Assembly: GCF_020379485.1 (NCBI RefSeq)
Contig: NC_063436.1
Coordinates: 15,765,389 to 15,829,388 of the forward strand
DNA: 64,000 bases
Source of the DNA: Brassica napus
Taxonomy: Eukaryota > Streptophyta > Magnoliopsida > Brassicales > Brassicaceae
Direction: 5' to 3'
Part shown: one piece after another, positions 20,468 to 32,619 of the stretch
Layout: each line of letters begins with the position of its first letter
Numbering within the stretch: the stretch's first letter is position 1
Translations under genes and position numbers: made by a program
The notes under the pieces: model-generated
Database searches by the model: none
Told to the model about the DNA's origin: nothing
What the model saw: the letters and a program-made list of their open reading frames with translations, nothing else

Positions 20468-21963
20468 TTTCTCTCTCAAAGGATGGTAAGAAAAATATTG
20501 GTTTAGTGATGAAACTCAAATCTTTTCCTCTCTCTTTTTATCTTTATTTCCAAATCTGAGAGGATTACTCCTTGTAACTTCAATCAAGAAAAAAAAATTG
20601 TGAACTCATTCAAGGACATCAATAGGTTACATCACTGAATATATAAGTATTTATATATGTAATATCTGAGAAATATACCTTCTTTCTTCAAAACAAAAAA
20701 AAGTTCAGATACTTTTCTTCAGACGCATTTACCACCATCGCTCGTTGTTGTTAAAGCATATACATAACATGAACACACAACTCTCTTGCGTATCTTTCTT
20801 TACCTTTTGCCTTAAGTTAATTTTTTAAGAGATTCACATTTATCATATAGATGAGCATTTAGAGTGGCCTAGGAAAAAAAAGAATGGAATGGCTTTCTTA
20901 ATGAAAGATTCTTACATTTATTTTAATATTGATTTTTTAAAGAAATATTGATTTAACCAAGCATGCCTGATTATATATTTATCACGTTTTTAGATAAATC
21001 TGATCAAGTAATTAAAAACATTAAAATTAGGATCTCTAACACTTGTTTGGCATGATGGTTCACCAATTATTGATAGAGAACTAAAACATAAAAGAAGAAT
21101 ATTGTAAACAGATAGAAAGTTCCAAAAAAATGTGTATAAATGAAAAAGTACATGTGGCATGTTGAGATTAATAATTGACTTTTGTCGTTTGAAGATTTTG
21201 CCTAATCTAAATAGATGTTGGTCACATGAGTGTCCCCTGCAGCACATGACATGGCTTTTCTGCTTCTTAACAAAATAACATTATCTTGAAGCTTTCGTCC
21301 GATTCTCTTCTCGTGGTACCATCTTTCCCTTTAGATTCGTTTCCAGTTTCATATATTGGGATTTGGGAAAGTGCACTATTGTACGTTTGGAACTATAAAG
21401 GTAATACTTCTCATCGACGTCACCGTTGGTAATAATTCATTTTAGTCAATTAATATGGACCTAAAGAATATAATATCAACCGACCGCTTCGATTATATGT
21501 CAAGAACATGTATGATCGGGGCCGTTTATTCATTTCAAGACCAATTGACTGTGTTAGTAAATATAGTTATCATCTAGTTCAGTTTAAACTTGTGACCATA
21601 ACAAATTACTTGTCACTTGGTAACGCTTAAATCCCTCAACCCCTGGAAGTTCTACTTCCAAGTCCAATACATGTATAAAGAAACAAGAACAGAGTAATGA
21701 AACAGAGACAAGCTACTCTCAACTTCAAAAGTCAGTTTAAAGCAAGAAAATCAACATTCTTATTATCAGCAAAATGTTTTAGTACACATCTGTTGTACCA
21801 ACCTCTCGCTATTTATACATTATACTACAATATAAACTCAAGCTTTAGTTTGAGTTTTCCCAAATATAAATTTGATATATACAACCAAAAATAAATCAAA
21901 ACGTCTACACAAAAATAAAGAATCCATGACTCCTAAACCAAACTTTTTATCATCACTACTACC
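20468..21963. other. Intergenic region
   Basis: 5' flank of the HIPP gene and 3' flank of the SGNH protein gene. No supported gene. Short frames such as 21697-21894 lack codon character. Confidence 0.4.
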
Positions 21964-23721
21964 TCACACACACAGTGCATTCAGCAACACGTGAACAAGC
22001 ATCAAATCCACAAAGTACTGATGTCCTATCTCACCGTCTCTCCACATCATCTTCGCCGGAGCTCTCCCGTAATGAACCCCGTCGTTACACCTATTATCAT
22101 AATGCCAAGGATACGTCATATCAAAGTTATCCACCACGCTTGTGACCAATCCTTTATCCCTCATTTTCTCTAGAAACACTCCGTTGAACGCCTCCATTTT
22201 GCTCGGGTTAAACGGCAGCGTTCTCGCGTAACCGCCCGTAGCGACCGTGTTCCTGAAAACCACCTCAGGCGGCTGCAGCCCTCTGCTTTTGACCCCGTCG
22301 AAAACTCCCTTCCAAAACGCAGCTGCGGTTTCAGCGCCTTTCTCAAAGGCTCTAGGACTGGTCCAGTGAATACCGTCGTGTAGACCAGAGTTCACGACCA
22401 TAGCATCTGGAACGCGGTCTTCCGAGAAGTACTTCTTGAGCAACTCTCTAAACCCTTGGTCTTTAAGCGAATCAAGGCCTTGATAGTTCTGCGTGTCATT
22501 CCAATGGCCGTTGAAGATACTCGTGATCCTTACCGTCTCGGATTCATTCTTCGGGTTAGAGAACTTCATGTCAAACCTCCTCGGTACAGCCGGGATCTCC
22601 GGATGACCTAACACGAAGTTCAGCATGTTTCTGATCGAATCAACGTGGTTCGAGTCCCCCCAGAAGAAGATCCATTTGTTCTTCAAGCAGTCCCACGCCT
22701 CATCTCCAGAGAACATCTTGAAAGAGCAATGGCTGGAGTAAACCCAGCCATTGCTCTCTAAAGCTCCAAGAGCTCCCTCGCACCACGGTTTCCCACAAGG
22801 GAAATCCGCGGGGAGGCAACGGTAACGCCCGTCGTTGCTGATCTGGCAACTCTCGTTCTTACCAAGCCTTGTCCATCGTCCCGACCACGCATCTCTAGTA
22901 AAGTCGGACCTTTTACATCTCCGGAGCTCCGGCAAAGCAACGTCAGGCCTCTTGACGAAGCGTATCCGTACATTCCGTAGCTTCCGGTCAACGCCTAGAC
23001 GCGCGGGGCTGAGCTTAAGGCCTTGGTAATGACGGAAGAGTAAAATGACGGTGAGGTTGAATTCTCCGGCGAAGTCGGGATGAACTTGCAACGACATCGA
23101 GTAACTTCCGTTGCCGTGATCTTTCACCGGCGGCCGAGATTTCCAACTCTCGCCGGATAAATCCGTCTCGAAGTAGTCTCCGCCGACGCAAACGGCGTTT
23201 TTCGATTCGTCCAAGGCTTGGAATTTGAATTCGTGAATCTCCCCGGCGGTTAGCTCCACCGTATCAATCCCGTCGACGCCGGGAAGTGAAATCTCGACGG
23301 TCTTCGCCTCACTGCACGGTGCAACTCCCGGAGCCAGCCAGTTTTTAATGAGATTCGCCGTGTAATTCTTCCCCCACTCGGCGGCGATCCACCGGGTCGG
23401 GTTTGAAGTGAGGTTCGTCTTCTTCTTCTTGGCGTTTAGATTTCGTGGGCCTGTCGTGGGCTTTTGGGGTTCTATAAGAGGAGGCTTTGGTGACGGTGAA
23501 GGGGAAGGAGAGGGAGAGAAACTGACGCGGATGGAGTACGCACTGAGCCTCCATGGCTCGGCGAAGGTTTGTATAGAGAAACCGTCGATGCTCCAGACGA
23601 ATAACATTAGGAAGAAGACGAGTGCTGTAAGAGCACCGAAACGCCATTGAAGCAGAGGACTCGACCGTTGGAGAAGTAACTGGTTTGGAGCCGGAGATAG
23701 AATCGGTCCTTTCTCCGTCAT
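21964..23721 (-). CDS. SGNH/PC-esterase-like type II membrane protein (At3g06150-like)
   Basis: Intronless, 585 residues. I chose ATG at 23721 (MTEKGPILSPAPNQ); the upstream extension would need a TTG start. One membrane segment (ALTALVFFLMLFVW) at about residues 30-45 is followed by a Pro/Ser linker and an Ig-like region (ELTAGEIHEFKFQALDESKN, HPDFAGEFNLTVILLF). The C-terminal half has WIFFWGDSNHVDSIRNML, the GDS block I of SGNH hydrolases, and CNDGVHYGRAP near the end, which resembles a terminal Asp-His pair. This layout recalls NXPE/PC-esterase proteins, relatives of TBL acetyltransferases. Substrate is unknown, and some databases give this family misleading labels. A role in the Golgi or at the cell surface is inferred. 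Confidence 0.8.
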   Translation of the reverse strand: MTEKGPILSPAPNQLLLQRSSPLLQWRFGALTALVFFLMLFVWSIDGFSIQTFAEPWRLSAYSIRVSFSPSPSPSPSPKPPLIEPQKPTTGPRNLNAKKKKTNLTSNPTRWIAAEWGKNYTANLIKNWLAPGVAPCSEAKTVEISLPGVDGIDTVELTAGEIHEFKFQALDESKNAVCVGGDYFETDLSGESWKSRPPVKDHGNGSYSMSLQVHPDFAGEFNLTVILLFRHYQGLKLSPARLGVDRKLRNVRIRFVKRPDVALPELRRCKRSDFTRDAWSGRWTRLGKNESCQISNDGRYRCLPADFPCGKPWCEGALGALESNGWVYSSHCSFKMFSGDEAWDCLKNKWIFFWGDSNHVDSIRNMLNFVLGHPEIPAVPRRFDMKFSNPKNESETVRITSIFNGHWNDTQNYQGLDSLKDQGFRELLKKYFSEDRVPDAMVVNSGLHDGIHWTSPRAFEKGAETAAAFWKGVFDGVKSRGLQPPEVVFRNTVATGGYARTLPFNPSKMEAFNGVFLEKMRDKGLVTSVVDNFDMTYPWHYDNRCNDGVHYGRAPAKMMWRDGEIGHQYFVDLMLVHVLLNALCV

Positions 23722-25497
23722 TTTGAAGAATCCGACCAAAACTAGAAAGTGCAAATTCAAGTAATAAAATATGAGAAAAAAAGACAATCTTTTTGTATAG
23801 ACGATTATGCCCCTAAAATATGAGAAAAAAAAAAAATCTTTTGACGGAGCTGAGAATTGAGCAGCGACACGTCGGTGCTGTTTATTTACGGTGGTGATTG
23901 GTGTTTTGTTTTTGTCGTTTGCCTTGCACCGCCGCTCTAATTTCTCTGCAGAATCGTTTTATTTGGGGATAAGGAAAAATATTTGTTTATAAGAGGGAAA
24001 ATCAGTTGCTCCCAAAAATAAAACAAAATAGTGATTATCCAATAGCAAATCCAATTTAGATATTTTTTGCTAACAATATCAAAGCAAGATGTTATAGTTA
24101 CCAAAAAGGAAAAAAAAAAGTGTTATTTAGTATAACTAACAATTTTAGAAGTGTAATGTTCCAAAAAAAAAAAAATTAGAAGTGATAATATAAGGGCTCT
24201 TATCTTAGATCAGCAATTTAGCATTGGTCTATTTCAAATACATTTTAGCTTTAATAAAAGTGTATTTATTTGGAGATTTATTGATTCTTGAAAATTTTCT
24301 TACTCGAGATAACTTTTAGGTTAGATTACAAAGAGGCTATTGTATTTTTATCGTTCCCTATAAAATTAAGTATAGCCAAATACTAAAAACAAGTATGTAA
24401 AGATTAAAGAATAAACCATAAGAAGAATAAGCATAAGCCTGATTTGCATGGCAATATCACGCACAACCTTGAGACTGTGCCAAAATTAATTTCACATGTA
24501 GTAAAAACATTCAGGAAGTATAGGTTATGCATTAGAAATCTTGAACATTTGTTCTATAAGAAAAATTTCCCCAAGTTCAATAAATTAACATGTTCCGATA
24601 TTCTTGGAACGCAGTTACACAGCCGCCCCTGGACATGTTGTAAAGTTAGGTTAAATCAATGCTAACAATGCTCTATAACACTAAGTAACATGAATAATCA
24701 AATTGTGAGGATGGTACATAACAGTATCTATTCGTGTAAAGTGTAAAGATATGACTGATCAAATCAAAAATGTTCCTTGTAAACACTGAGGAGGATTCGC
24801 CTGAACTATCATTTCCGTTGAAACGAAAGGCGCATACAGAAACCAAAACTGTTTGGTTTGTGATGAAACCGTATCTGAAAACAGCGAGCAATACGCCATA
24901 GGCAGTGATATCTGCAATATATCATCATCACATCTGCAATTCCGAAAACATAGTTCCTAAAATTACAGGATATTCATTAAACAAAATCTTTCAGACACTC
25001 TGAACTCCCTGCAAACTTAAGAACGTCAAACACATCAGAGTTGCACAAGCTCTTCTAGTTCTTGGCAAGATACTTCCAATGATTTCAAAGATTCAAACCA
25101 TTCTGGAGAACAGAGTATCCAGAGAAGTCAAATAAGCTGTGGAAATAAACTACTAGGCATTGGCGTTGCGACAAGAACCTCAAGAAAGCAGATCATGTAA
25201 ACAAACTACACTTAATCATCTGAAGGCTTTGTAAGAATAGCTCTCTAGTTACGGAGAAGCAAGCATCTAGTTGAATAAAATTTTAAATAATTTATAATTC
25301 TACTACAAATTAATTTTCTATTTATATCTAACATGTATCCATATGAGTTATTTATGAAAATCCATGTGTTGACAGTATTATTTGTACTACATCCAAATTT
25401 TTTTATAAACTACTCTATATTTATTAAGTTCACATAATTGTTAATAATTTTCTTATATAAATTCTAAAATTATATAAGACATCAATAATTTTGAACA

Positions 25498-25550
<53 letters not shown>

Positions 25551-26013
25551 ACATCAATAAATTCTTAACTAATCTAGTCGACCACCACTACTTGAGAGTA
25601 ATTTAAAATATGTTTCTGATACAAATGTCCCTATAAATAACTGTAAAAATTAATTCCCTGCTTAATTTTGATGGCTTCCCTCTAATTTTCAAACAAACAG
25701 AATTGGCATGTAATTTATTATTATTTAATTTTCTCCCCGACTTGCATTTATATTCGTTACCTACCAAATGGCAGAGGGTAAAGTTAGAAACCGATAACCA
25801 AAACTCTTCCTTTCTCGCATTCCTCTCTTCCTCTCGTTTCAGCCACCGTCGTCGTCTCCACGATCCACCACGATTCACCTCCGACAACCACCGATCCCCA
25901 CTCCGAGTTCCGATTCCGGCAAATCCCCCAATTCTTCACTCAAATTCTCGATCTTTCCCCTCTAATTCAAAACCCTAATTCTCGAATTTCGCATCAAGAT
26001 CTAGTCTTTATCG
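23722..26013. other. Intergenic region with AT microsatellite
   Basis: No supported gene in 2.3 kb, although several Arabidopsis loci lie at this position. A frame at 24673-24891 on the minus strand is unsupported. The 25700-26013 part is the C/T-rich leader of BPM2. Confidence 0.4.
25506..25558. repeat. AT dinucleotide microsatellite
   Basis: About 26 uninterrupted AT units. Confidence 0.95.
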
Positions 26014-27828
26014 ATGGACGCGACTAGGGTTTGCTCGGAGGTTCCCGGATCTTCGAAATCGTCGCTCACGGAGTCGACCTCTCGCACGGAGACCATCAAC
26101 GGCTCACACGAGTTCAAGATCAGCGGCTACTCTCTCGCCAAAGGGATGGGGATAGGCAAGTACGTGGCGTCCGATACGTTCATGGTCGGTGGGTACTCGT
26201 GGGCGATCTACTTCTACCCGGATGGGAAGAGTCCTGAGGATAACTCTGTGTACGTGTCTCTGTTTATAGCTCTGGCGAGCGAAGGAGCTGATGTTAGGGC
26301 TTTGTTTGAGCTGACGCTTGTGGATCAGAGTGGTAATGAGAGGCATAAGGTTCATAGCCATTTCGGTAGGACTCTTGAGAGCGGGCCTTATACTCTTAAG
26401 TACAGAGGAAGTATGTGGTGAGTAGATTCAAGAAACTGTAGGCTAGTCTAGTCTCTACTGTGTACTGATGTGTTTATATGGTGACATGTTATGAGTGAAT
26501 TCAAGAAATGCTAGCCTAGTCTCTACTTTACTTTCTGTTTTTGTGTTAATATGGTGACATGTTATGAGTGAATTCAATAAATGATAGCCTAGTCTAGTCT
26601 CTACTCTGTATTGATGTGTTAATATTGTGACATGTTATGATTGAATTCAAGAAATGCTAGCCTGTACTCATGTGTTTATATGCTGACATGTTGTGATTGA
26701 ATTAAAGAAATGCTAGCCTAGTCTTTACTTTGTACTGATATGTTTATATGGTGACATGTTTCTGTTTCTCCTTTGTTTGGTTTATTGATGAATGCTTCTG
26801 GATTCAGGGGATACAAGCGGTTTTTCAAGAGGACGCTTCTGGAGTCATCGGACTATCTCAAGGACAATTGCCTCTTGGTCCGGTGCTGTGTGGGCGTGGT
26901 GAAGTCACATACAGAGGGACCGAGGAGTTACAATATCCCGGTTCCGGTTTCTGACTTGGGTCATCAGTTTGGAAAGCTTTTGGAGAGTGGGAAAGGAGTT
27001 GATGTTACATTCCAGGTTGATGGAGAAACGTTTCCTGCTCACACGTTGGTTCTTGCGGCTCGTTCTCCAGTTTTCAGGGCACAGCTTTTTGGCCCGTTGA
27101 AAAACCAAAATACCAAACGCATAGAGATAGAAGACATGGAAGCTCCCATTTTCAAGGTACTCCAGTTGCTTCTCTTTGTGGTTTAATTCTCTTGGTTCCT
27201 TAGAATGTGTCTTTAGTTTGCAGCTTTACAGGTAAATCCCATTTCCTTTTCTATTTCTTATATTGTGATTTGTTTGCAGATGTTCCTACATTTTATCTAC
27301 TGGGACGAGTTGCCTGATATGGAAGACATAATGGGCACAGACTTGAAATGGGCATCGACCCTTGTGGCTCAGCATCTACTCGCAGCTGCAGACCGTTATG
27401 CACTTGAGCGGCTTAGAACAATCTGCGAGTCAAAACTCTGTGAAGGAATCAGCATAAACACAGTAGCGACCACCTTGGCTTTGGCAGAGCAGCATCATTG
27501 TTTCCAGCTAAAAGCTGCGTGTCTCAAATTCATAGCATTGCCACAAAACCTGAAAGGTACATATAAAAGCTCCCTTTTGTTTAAACCACTTTGATCAAAT
27601 CATCATTGAAATCTAAAAGCTCCCCTTTTGTTTGTAATGTCTTTAGCTGTGATGGAAACGGATGGGTTTGATTATCTCAAGGAAAGCTGCCCGTGCTTAC
27701 TAAGTGAGCTGCTGGAGTATGTAGCTAGGCTGAGTGAGCATTCTTTAACATCAACGGGGCAGAGGAAGGAGCTATATGCTGATGGTGGTGACGTGAATGG
27801 GAGACGAGTGAAGCAGCGGTTACACTGA
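26014..27828 (+). CDS. BPM2: MATH-BTB protein BPM2-like, substrate adaptor of CUL3 ubiquitin ligase
   Basis: Exons 26014-26417, 26808-27156, 27280-27556 and 27647-27828 encode 403 residues. The MATH domain (about 30-165) begins [20 protein letters not shown]. The BTB domain (about 195-315) contains [20 protein letters not shown] and [19 protein letters not shown]-like C-terminal segment ([20 protein letters not shown]) follows, then a basic tail (GRRVKQRLH) that may target the nucleus. BPM proteins link CUL3 to transcription factors such as ERF/AP2 and HB6 and so control their turnover. The context matches At3g06190. Intron 1 carries an expanded tandem repeat. The splice model keeps one frame throughout. 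Confidence 0.95.
26422..26775. repeat. Five imperfect tandem repeats (~65-80 bp) filling BPM2 intron 1
   Basis: Each unit has TGACATGTT, GA(G/T)TGAATTCAA, GAAATGCTAGCCTAGTCT and TACTGATGTGTTTATATGG with small differences. The array takes up nearly all of the intron and copies differ by substitutions and short deletions. Confidence 0.85.
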
Positions 27829-28319
27829 GTAACTAACTCCGAGGAAGAGACTGATCATGTTGGGGGAGACACGTTTGGTAAACAGAATTGTAGAAGAGTC
27901 GAGATTTGTTGTGCATTTGTCATTTGTAAAAGGATTAGTGATTGATGATCTGTGTTGTGTCTAGCACGTAGAATGAAATGTTGTTTTTGTATTTTTTGTA
28001 CTTTTTTTGCCCTAAAGGGTATTGACTAAAACCGCTTCTCTCAAGGAAAAGTTTCATGCAACTTAAGTGATGAATCGAGGACTTGAGTTGGATACTTGGA
28101 TCTAAAGTGTGAAAGTTCATTAAGTTCTCGTTTGAAGTCTTAACTTTATACATAGGAACTAACCTGAACCTTGAATATATAAGCACAAGAAGGAACAATG
28201 ATCTTCGAGGTTATATCAACCATTGTGATCTTCAAGGTTATATCAACCATTGTGATCTTCAAAGTTTGACGTGGTATGTGATGTAGCTCAGTAAAAGGTC
28301 AAGCGTTCAAATTGTAATA
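27829..28319. other. Intergenic, includes short tandem repeat
   Basis: BPM2 3' flank. Contains a 27-bp repeat at 28200-28267 and nothing else recognisable. Confidence 0.4.
28200..28267. repeat. 27-bp tandem repeat, 2.5 copies
   Basis: The unit GATCTTC(G/A)AGGTTATATC plus AACCATTGT is present twice, then a partial third copy. Confidence 0.85.
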
Positions 28320-28984
28320 GGAGGAGGAAAAGAATATCAAACTCATGGATTTGGCTTCGGCGATCTGACCAATGATTACAAAGTAGTGAAGCTTGTTGCT
28401 GATATCCGCCGTGTCCACTACGCTAGTGTGTATTCGTCGAAGTCAGACTCGTGGAGGCGGATCTGTGATTTGAATTACGACCACGACCACGATGCCTTTG
28501 TTGCTGGTACGAATGTCAACGGTGCTGTTCACTGGGTGTTCATTTCATTCTTGAGGAGGCTAACAAGAGAGTCGTCTTAGCGTTTGATGTTAAAACCGAG
28601 GAGTTTCGAGAGATGCCGTTGCCTGGTGAAGCTAAGGATGTTTCTCGGAACTTTATCGCCGGGGATCTCAATGGGCGACTCTGTGTGATCAACAGTTGCG
28701 ACGAGGAGCATGATGATATTTGGGTTATGAATGAGTACGGTGTAGCGAGTTCTTGGACCAGAATCCGGTTCAGATTTTTGTTCAGGTGTATGAGACCGAT
28801 GTGTTCGAGTAATAACAGTGATGAGGTTCTTCTGGAGTTTGATAAAGAGATGGTATTGTACAATTTCAGAACTGACGCATGGAGGGATCTGCGAATTCGC
28901 GGGGCAAACCTCAGTGGATGGTTCGAGACTCATACCTACATAGAGAGCCTTATATCACCGAACTTGTATGGTGTTGAGAACTGA
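28320..28984 (+). pseudogene. Truncated, frameshifted F-box protein paralogue
   Basis: Homology to the intact F-box gene at 29492 starts in mid-protein (GGGKEYQTHGFGFGDLTNDY at 28320). It includes YKVVKLVAD and [13 protein letters not shown], then loses frame after HWVF near 28550, and resumes with [16 protein letters not shown] through [12 protein letters not shown] to a stop at 28984. The N-terminal F-box and the first third are absent. A promoter and ATG for the remaining part are not evident. It is a tandem duplicate that decayed; it cannot bind SKP1. Confidence 0.88.
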
Positions 28985-29491
28985 AGAAAAACTTTGTAAT
29001 TTACAAGTTTAAAATGGTTGCTTAGTCTCTATGTTATATTGGTCTTGGATCAGATAACTTTCGGGGTTTTGTGTTCGGATCGGATCTATGTTATTCTCAC
29101 TTATATCTATGAACAAAACCATATCCAAAAACCCAACGCAAGCAATGTTTGTGCTTTGAAACATCCGTCATATAATTATAAAGTTAACATGATTAGTGAG
29201 AATAGTCAAGAACTTAATGATGATGACACTAGGATGGCCAATATGATAAATCATAAAAGTATAAAAAGGAGCAAAGCAGAAACGTTAATTTTTTTTGTTC
29301 AGTTTTAACTAATTAACCGGGTAAAAAAATTCAAATATGAAACGTATACTATTTATGCTCGGTTTGACCAGTAAACCGGGAAATTGGGAATTAAATCACT
29401 TAAAAAAAACCGGTATAGACCTGAATTTATAGTTTCCGGGCGAAATTAAAGAAAGTTTCGGGTCAATAGTCACAAGCAAAACGCCAAAACA
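28985..29491. other. Intergenic between F-box copies
   Basis: AT-rich, with promoter elements of the intact F-box gene presumably near 29400. No gene. Confidence 0.35.
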
Positions 29492-30706
29492 ATGTACAAG
29501 AAACTCATCCATTTCCTCGGCGACGCTCTAACGGAGACGACGAAGAAGAATGAACGGCGGAGGAGAGAAGAGACCACGGAGAAAGCCTCTCTCGAGCTTC
29601 CTCCAGAGATCATCCGAGAGATCCTCCTCCGATTACCAGCCAAATCAATCGGGAGATTCAGGTGCGTCTCAAAGCTCTTCCGCTCCCTCTCATCGGATCC
29701 AAAATTCGCTAATAACCACCTAGATCTAACCATCCGAAACGACGCCGTTCACCGCAAACTCATCGTCTCATCGCATAACCTCTACGCGTTAGACTTGGAT
29801 TCAATCGGATGCCAAAGATTTAGAGATTTGTTAGCTCAGGAGCTTAACTACCCTCTCAAAGAAGATCCGATTAAATTCGATGAGATGATTAAATGCCACG
29901 TGGGAGAGAATATGCTTAAACCGTATAGAAGAAACTGGGTTGAGATCATCGGATCTTCGCACGGTTTAGTGTGTATATCTCCGTGCGAAGGAGCTCTGTT
30001 CTTGTATAATCCAACCACTGGAGAATCAAAGAGATTATTAATCTCCGCCGGAGGAGAAGAGTTTCAAACTATTGGATTCGGATTCGATGATTTAACGGAT
30101 GATTACAAAGTAGTGAAGCTTGTTGCTGATGGTGACAATGTACTTAAATCCAGCGTCTATTCGTTGAAGTCAGACTCTTGGAGATGGATCCGTGATTTGA
30201 GTTATGAGCATAAGGATTGCTTCAGCTCCGGTGTGACTCTCCGCGGCGCGGTCCACTGGGTGTTCGCTAACGATAGCCAGAGAGTGGTGTTAGCGTTTGA
30301 TTTTAAAACGGAGGAGTTTCGAGAGATGTTGTTGCCTGGTGAAGAGGCTGAGGATTGTGGTCATAGTTATAGAAACTTTGTTGTTGGGGTTATCAACGGG
30401 CGTCTTTGTTTGGTTAATAGCTGCTACGAGGTGCATGATGATGTTTGGGTGATGGATGAGTACGGTGTAGCGAGTTCGTGGAGGAGAATCAGGATCAGTT
30501 TGTTGTATAGGTCGATGAAGCCGTTGTGTTCGAGTGAGAACGGTGAGGAGGTTCTTTTGGAGCTTGATGGAGACATGGTGTTGTACAATTTCGAGAGTCA
30601 TGGGTCGAGGTATTTGGGGATTCGTGGTGTAAAGCTCAGTGATGGGTTCGAGGCTGATGCTTACGTAGAGAGTCTCATATCGCCTAACTCGTATGGTGTT
30701 TTGTGA
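29492..30706 (+). CDS. F-box protein with F-box-associated domain (At3g06240-like)
   Basis: Intronless, 404 residues. The F-box lies at about 34-75 ([20 protein letters not shown], then [18 protein letters not shown]), which binds SKP1/ASK. The rest is the F-box-associated (FBA) beta-propeller-like region with [63 protein letters not shown] and [10 protein letters not shown]. Such proteins are substrate receptors of SCF ubiquitin ligases; the target is unknown. The start codon precedes a short basic leader. A broken tandem copy lies just upstream, and the order after BPM2 matches the Arabidopsis region. Confidence 0.92.
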   Translation: MYKKLIHFLGDALTETTKKNERRRREETTEKASLELPPEIIREILLRLPAKSIGRFRCVSKLFRSLSSDPKFANNHLDLTIRNDAVHRKLIVSSHNLYALDLDSIGCQRFRDLLAQELNYPLKEDPIKFDEMIKCHVGENMLKPYRRNWVEIIGSSHGLVCISPCEGALFLYNPTTGESKRLLISAGGEEFQTIGFGFDDLTDDYKVVKLVADGDNVLKSSVYSLKSDSWRWIRDLSYEHKDCFSSGVTLRGAVHWVFANDSQRVVLAFDFKTEEFREMLLPGEEAEDCGHSYRNFVVGVINGRLCLVNSCYEVHDDVWVMDEYGVASSWRRIRISLLYRSMKPLCSSENGEEVLLELDGDMVLYNFESHGSRYLGIRGVKLSDGFEADAYVESLISPNSYGVL

Positions 30707-31500
30707 ACTGAAGAAACACTTTGGTGTTTTACCAATTGAAGAAAGTTGTATATTCTCTTATGTTATATCTATGAAGAAAAACATATCCCAAAAAAAAGCA
30801 AAGGAATGTCTGTGCATCACTGCATTGTAACATGATTCGCGAGAACATTAAAGAACTTAATGATGATAATACAATAATAATACATGACACCGCCTTAAAA
30901 ATGTCTTAATCTTTCAAAAGCTCTAATTTATGGAGACAACGTATATAAGGCAACAAGAGAAGAGAGAAGCTCTTGTTTAAACCCACGGATTCAACCTCCA
31001 CAACCACCTTTTGGCTTTTGCGATGACTGAAGTTAACAAAAGAGTTAAGATTTACGTAGGCGGCGGCTGTGAACAAGGCGTCATATTATATTATATAAAT
31101 ATATAGATCAATTTTTGATGTACAAAATAAGTAGTCCATATATCCCTTATATACTAAATCACAAGTCACTTCACCAATTAGATTTTGACAAATGGAATAT
31201 GTTTTACAAAAAAAAATTAATTAATGTCAATACAAATCATTAACACCACGTTAAAAAACAAACTAAACTGCCTAATAACCAAATTCCTAAATTTTCTCAG
31301 ATTATCATAGCAGCTTTCAAAAGATGATCAACACCACGTTCTAGACTAATGATCATGATTTACAACTGTTTTATCTCCTATATAACTTTCCATCTATGAT
31401 TTATATTCTTTATCTGATCTCCTTTTCTCTCATGCATTTTCTCATTCTTTTTCTCCATCGCTTCATTATTAAGGTATCCATATTTCTATCTTTGCATCCA
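30707..31500. other. Intergenic
   Basis: 3' flank of the F-box gene, AT-rich, without a supported gene. Transposon-derived sequence begins near 31500. Confidence 0.4.
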
Positions 31501-31991
31501 GGGACCACTTGCTTCTCTCATGCGAATTCAGAGTCGACATTTGGAAGGATGTGTTGTATACTATGTCGCCACCAGCTTGCTCATTCATTTCTTGGACTGA
31601 GCTTCTCTCCTGGCTCCGACTCCCTGCCACTAACAACCTGCGAACCTTGCGTATGGTTGCAGTTCAAGCCACCATCTTCCATATTTGGACGCAGAGGAAT
31701 AATGTCATCCATAATCAGATCTCACTATCTCCTGCAGCAGTCTTCAGATTCATTGACAGGGAAGTGATGAGTATTTTAACGGCTAAGACTCTTAGCACAT
31801 TTAAAGCTTTTCCAAGGTTTGATGTCTCAATGTTAACGTTAGTCTGCGGTTGATTACCAAGTTTAGTGTATGAATCCTTTTTGTCCCTCTCTGTATTTTC
31901 TTCTTTTTTTGCCACAGAAGCACATAGCTTAGGCATTATTTTCTGTAAAACCTTACATCATTTATATGAAATTTTCAGTTTAGCAAAAAAA
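31501..31991 (+). mobile_element. LINE (non-LTR) retrotransposon 3' end with A-tail
   Basis: Encodes DHLLLSCEFRVDIWKDVL followed by ATIFHIWTQRNNVIHNQ and VFRFIDREVMSILTAK, the reverse-transcriptase zinc-binding tail typical of plant LINEs, ending at a stop at 31853. A 3' UTR and an A-run (31983-31991) follow. The rest of the element is missing, as in a 5'-truncated insertion. A second frame at 31396-31767 is a shadow. Confidence 0.8.
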
Positions 31992-32250
31992 AATCTATGC
32001 ATCACCCAAAGGGCCAGAGGAGGAAGAGAAGCTGGTTGATATGAGATTCTGAGTGTAGATCGTTGCTAATGATGAAACCTTCAAGAAACAAGACAAGAAG
32101 TTAGATCTTTTTCTTCATCTCGCACAAAAAAAGGAAAAGAGAATGACTCTCATGTCAAGTTGGTTTTCCTCAACTTTCAATAAGTTTATCACTAATAACT
32201 TTCAAAATAATGTGCATCCATTTATATTATTTTTCTAAGAAAAAAATATT

Positions 32251-32277
32251 CCCATGCAAAGCATGGGTCAATACTAG
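32251..32277 (+). mobile_element. Helitron 3' terminus (hairpin plus CTAG)
   Basis: A perfect 7-bp hairpin, CCCATGC-AAA-GCATGGG (32251-32267), is followed six bases later by CTAG (32274-32277) and a T flank, the canonical Helitron 3' end. The 5' end of this element was not located, though AT-rich sequence and the LINE end lie upstream. Confidence 0.75.
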
Positions 32278-32619
32278 TATTATATAAAATAGCTAAATTC
32301 AAAAAAAAATATATAATTTTGTACATGAGTAACATAATTTTGATATAAAAAATAAAACTTCAAATAATGAATTACTTATTGTATTGCTAATTGTTTTGTA
32401 CGAACTAAAAACACATTTAATAGAAATATTAAGCTATAAAATCAATATGACTCTTTTTAACATTTAATAAATAAATCTTAGCTGAATGTATTAATAATCA
32501 TTTTTCGTATTAAAAATATATTAACTGCGATAACAATCCAATGCTAATCTAATAATGTACCACGATTGATAAAAAAACAGTAATTAACAAAGGTTTATGA
32601 GTTTACGATATTTTACCAA

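Noticed and set aside
23345..23650. Alternative frames within the SGNH protein gene
   Set aside because: The 585-residue frame has conserved motifs along its length; the others are overlaps.
24444..24891. Possible small genes on both strands
   Set aside because: No known family, no conserved motif and no convincing splice structure.
28540..30601. Minus-strand frames of 103-118 codons in the F-box genes
   Set aside because: Antisense shadows of the F-box coding sequence, present in both paralogues.
31396..31767. 123-codon frame starting at 31396
   Set aside because: It is an alternate frame over the LINE 3' end; the 31509-31853 frame carries the recognisable LINE residues.
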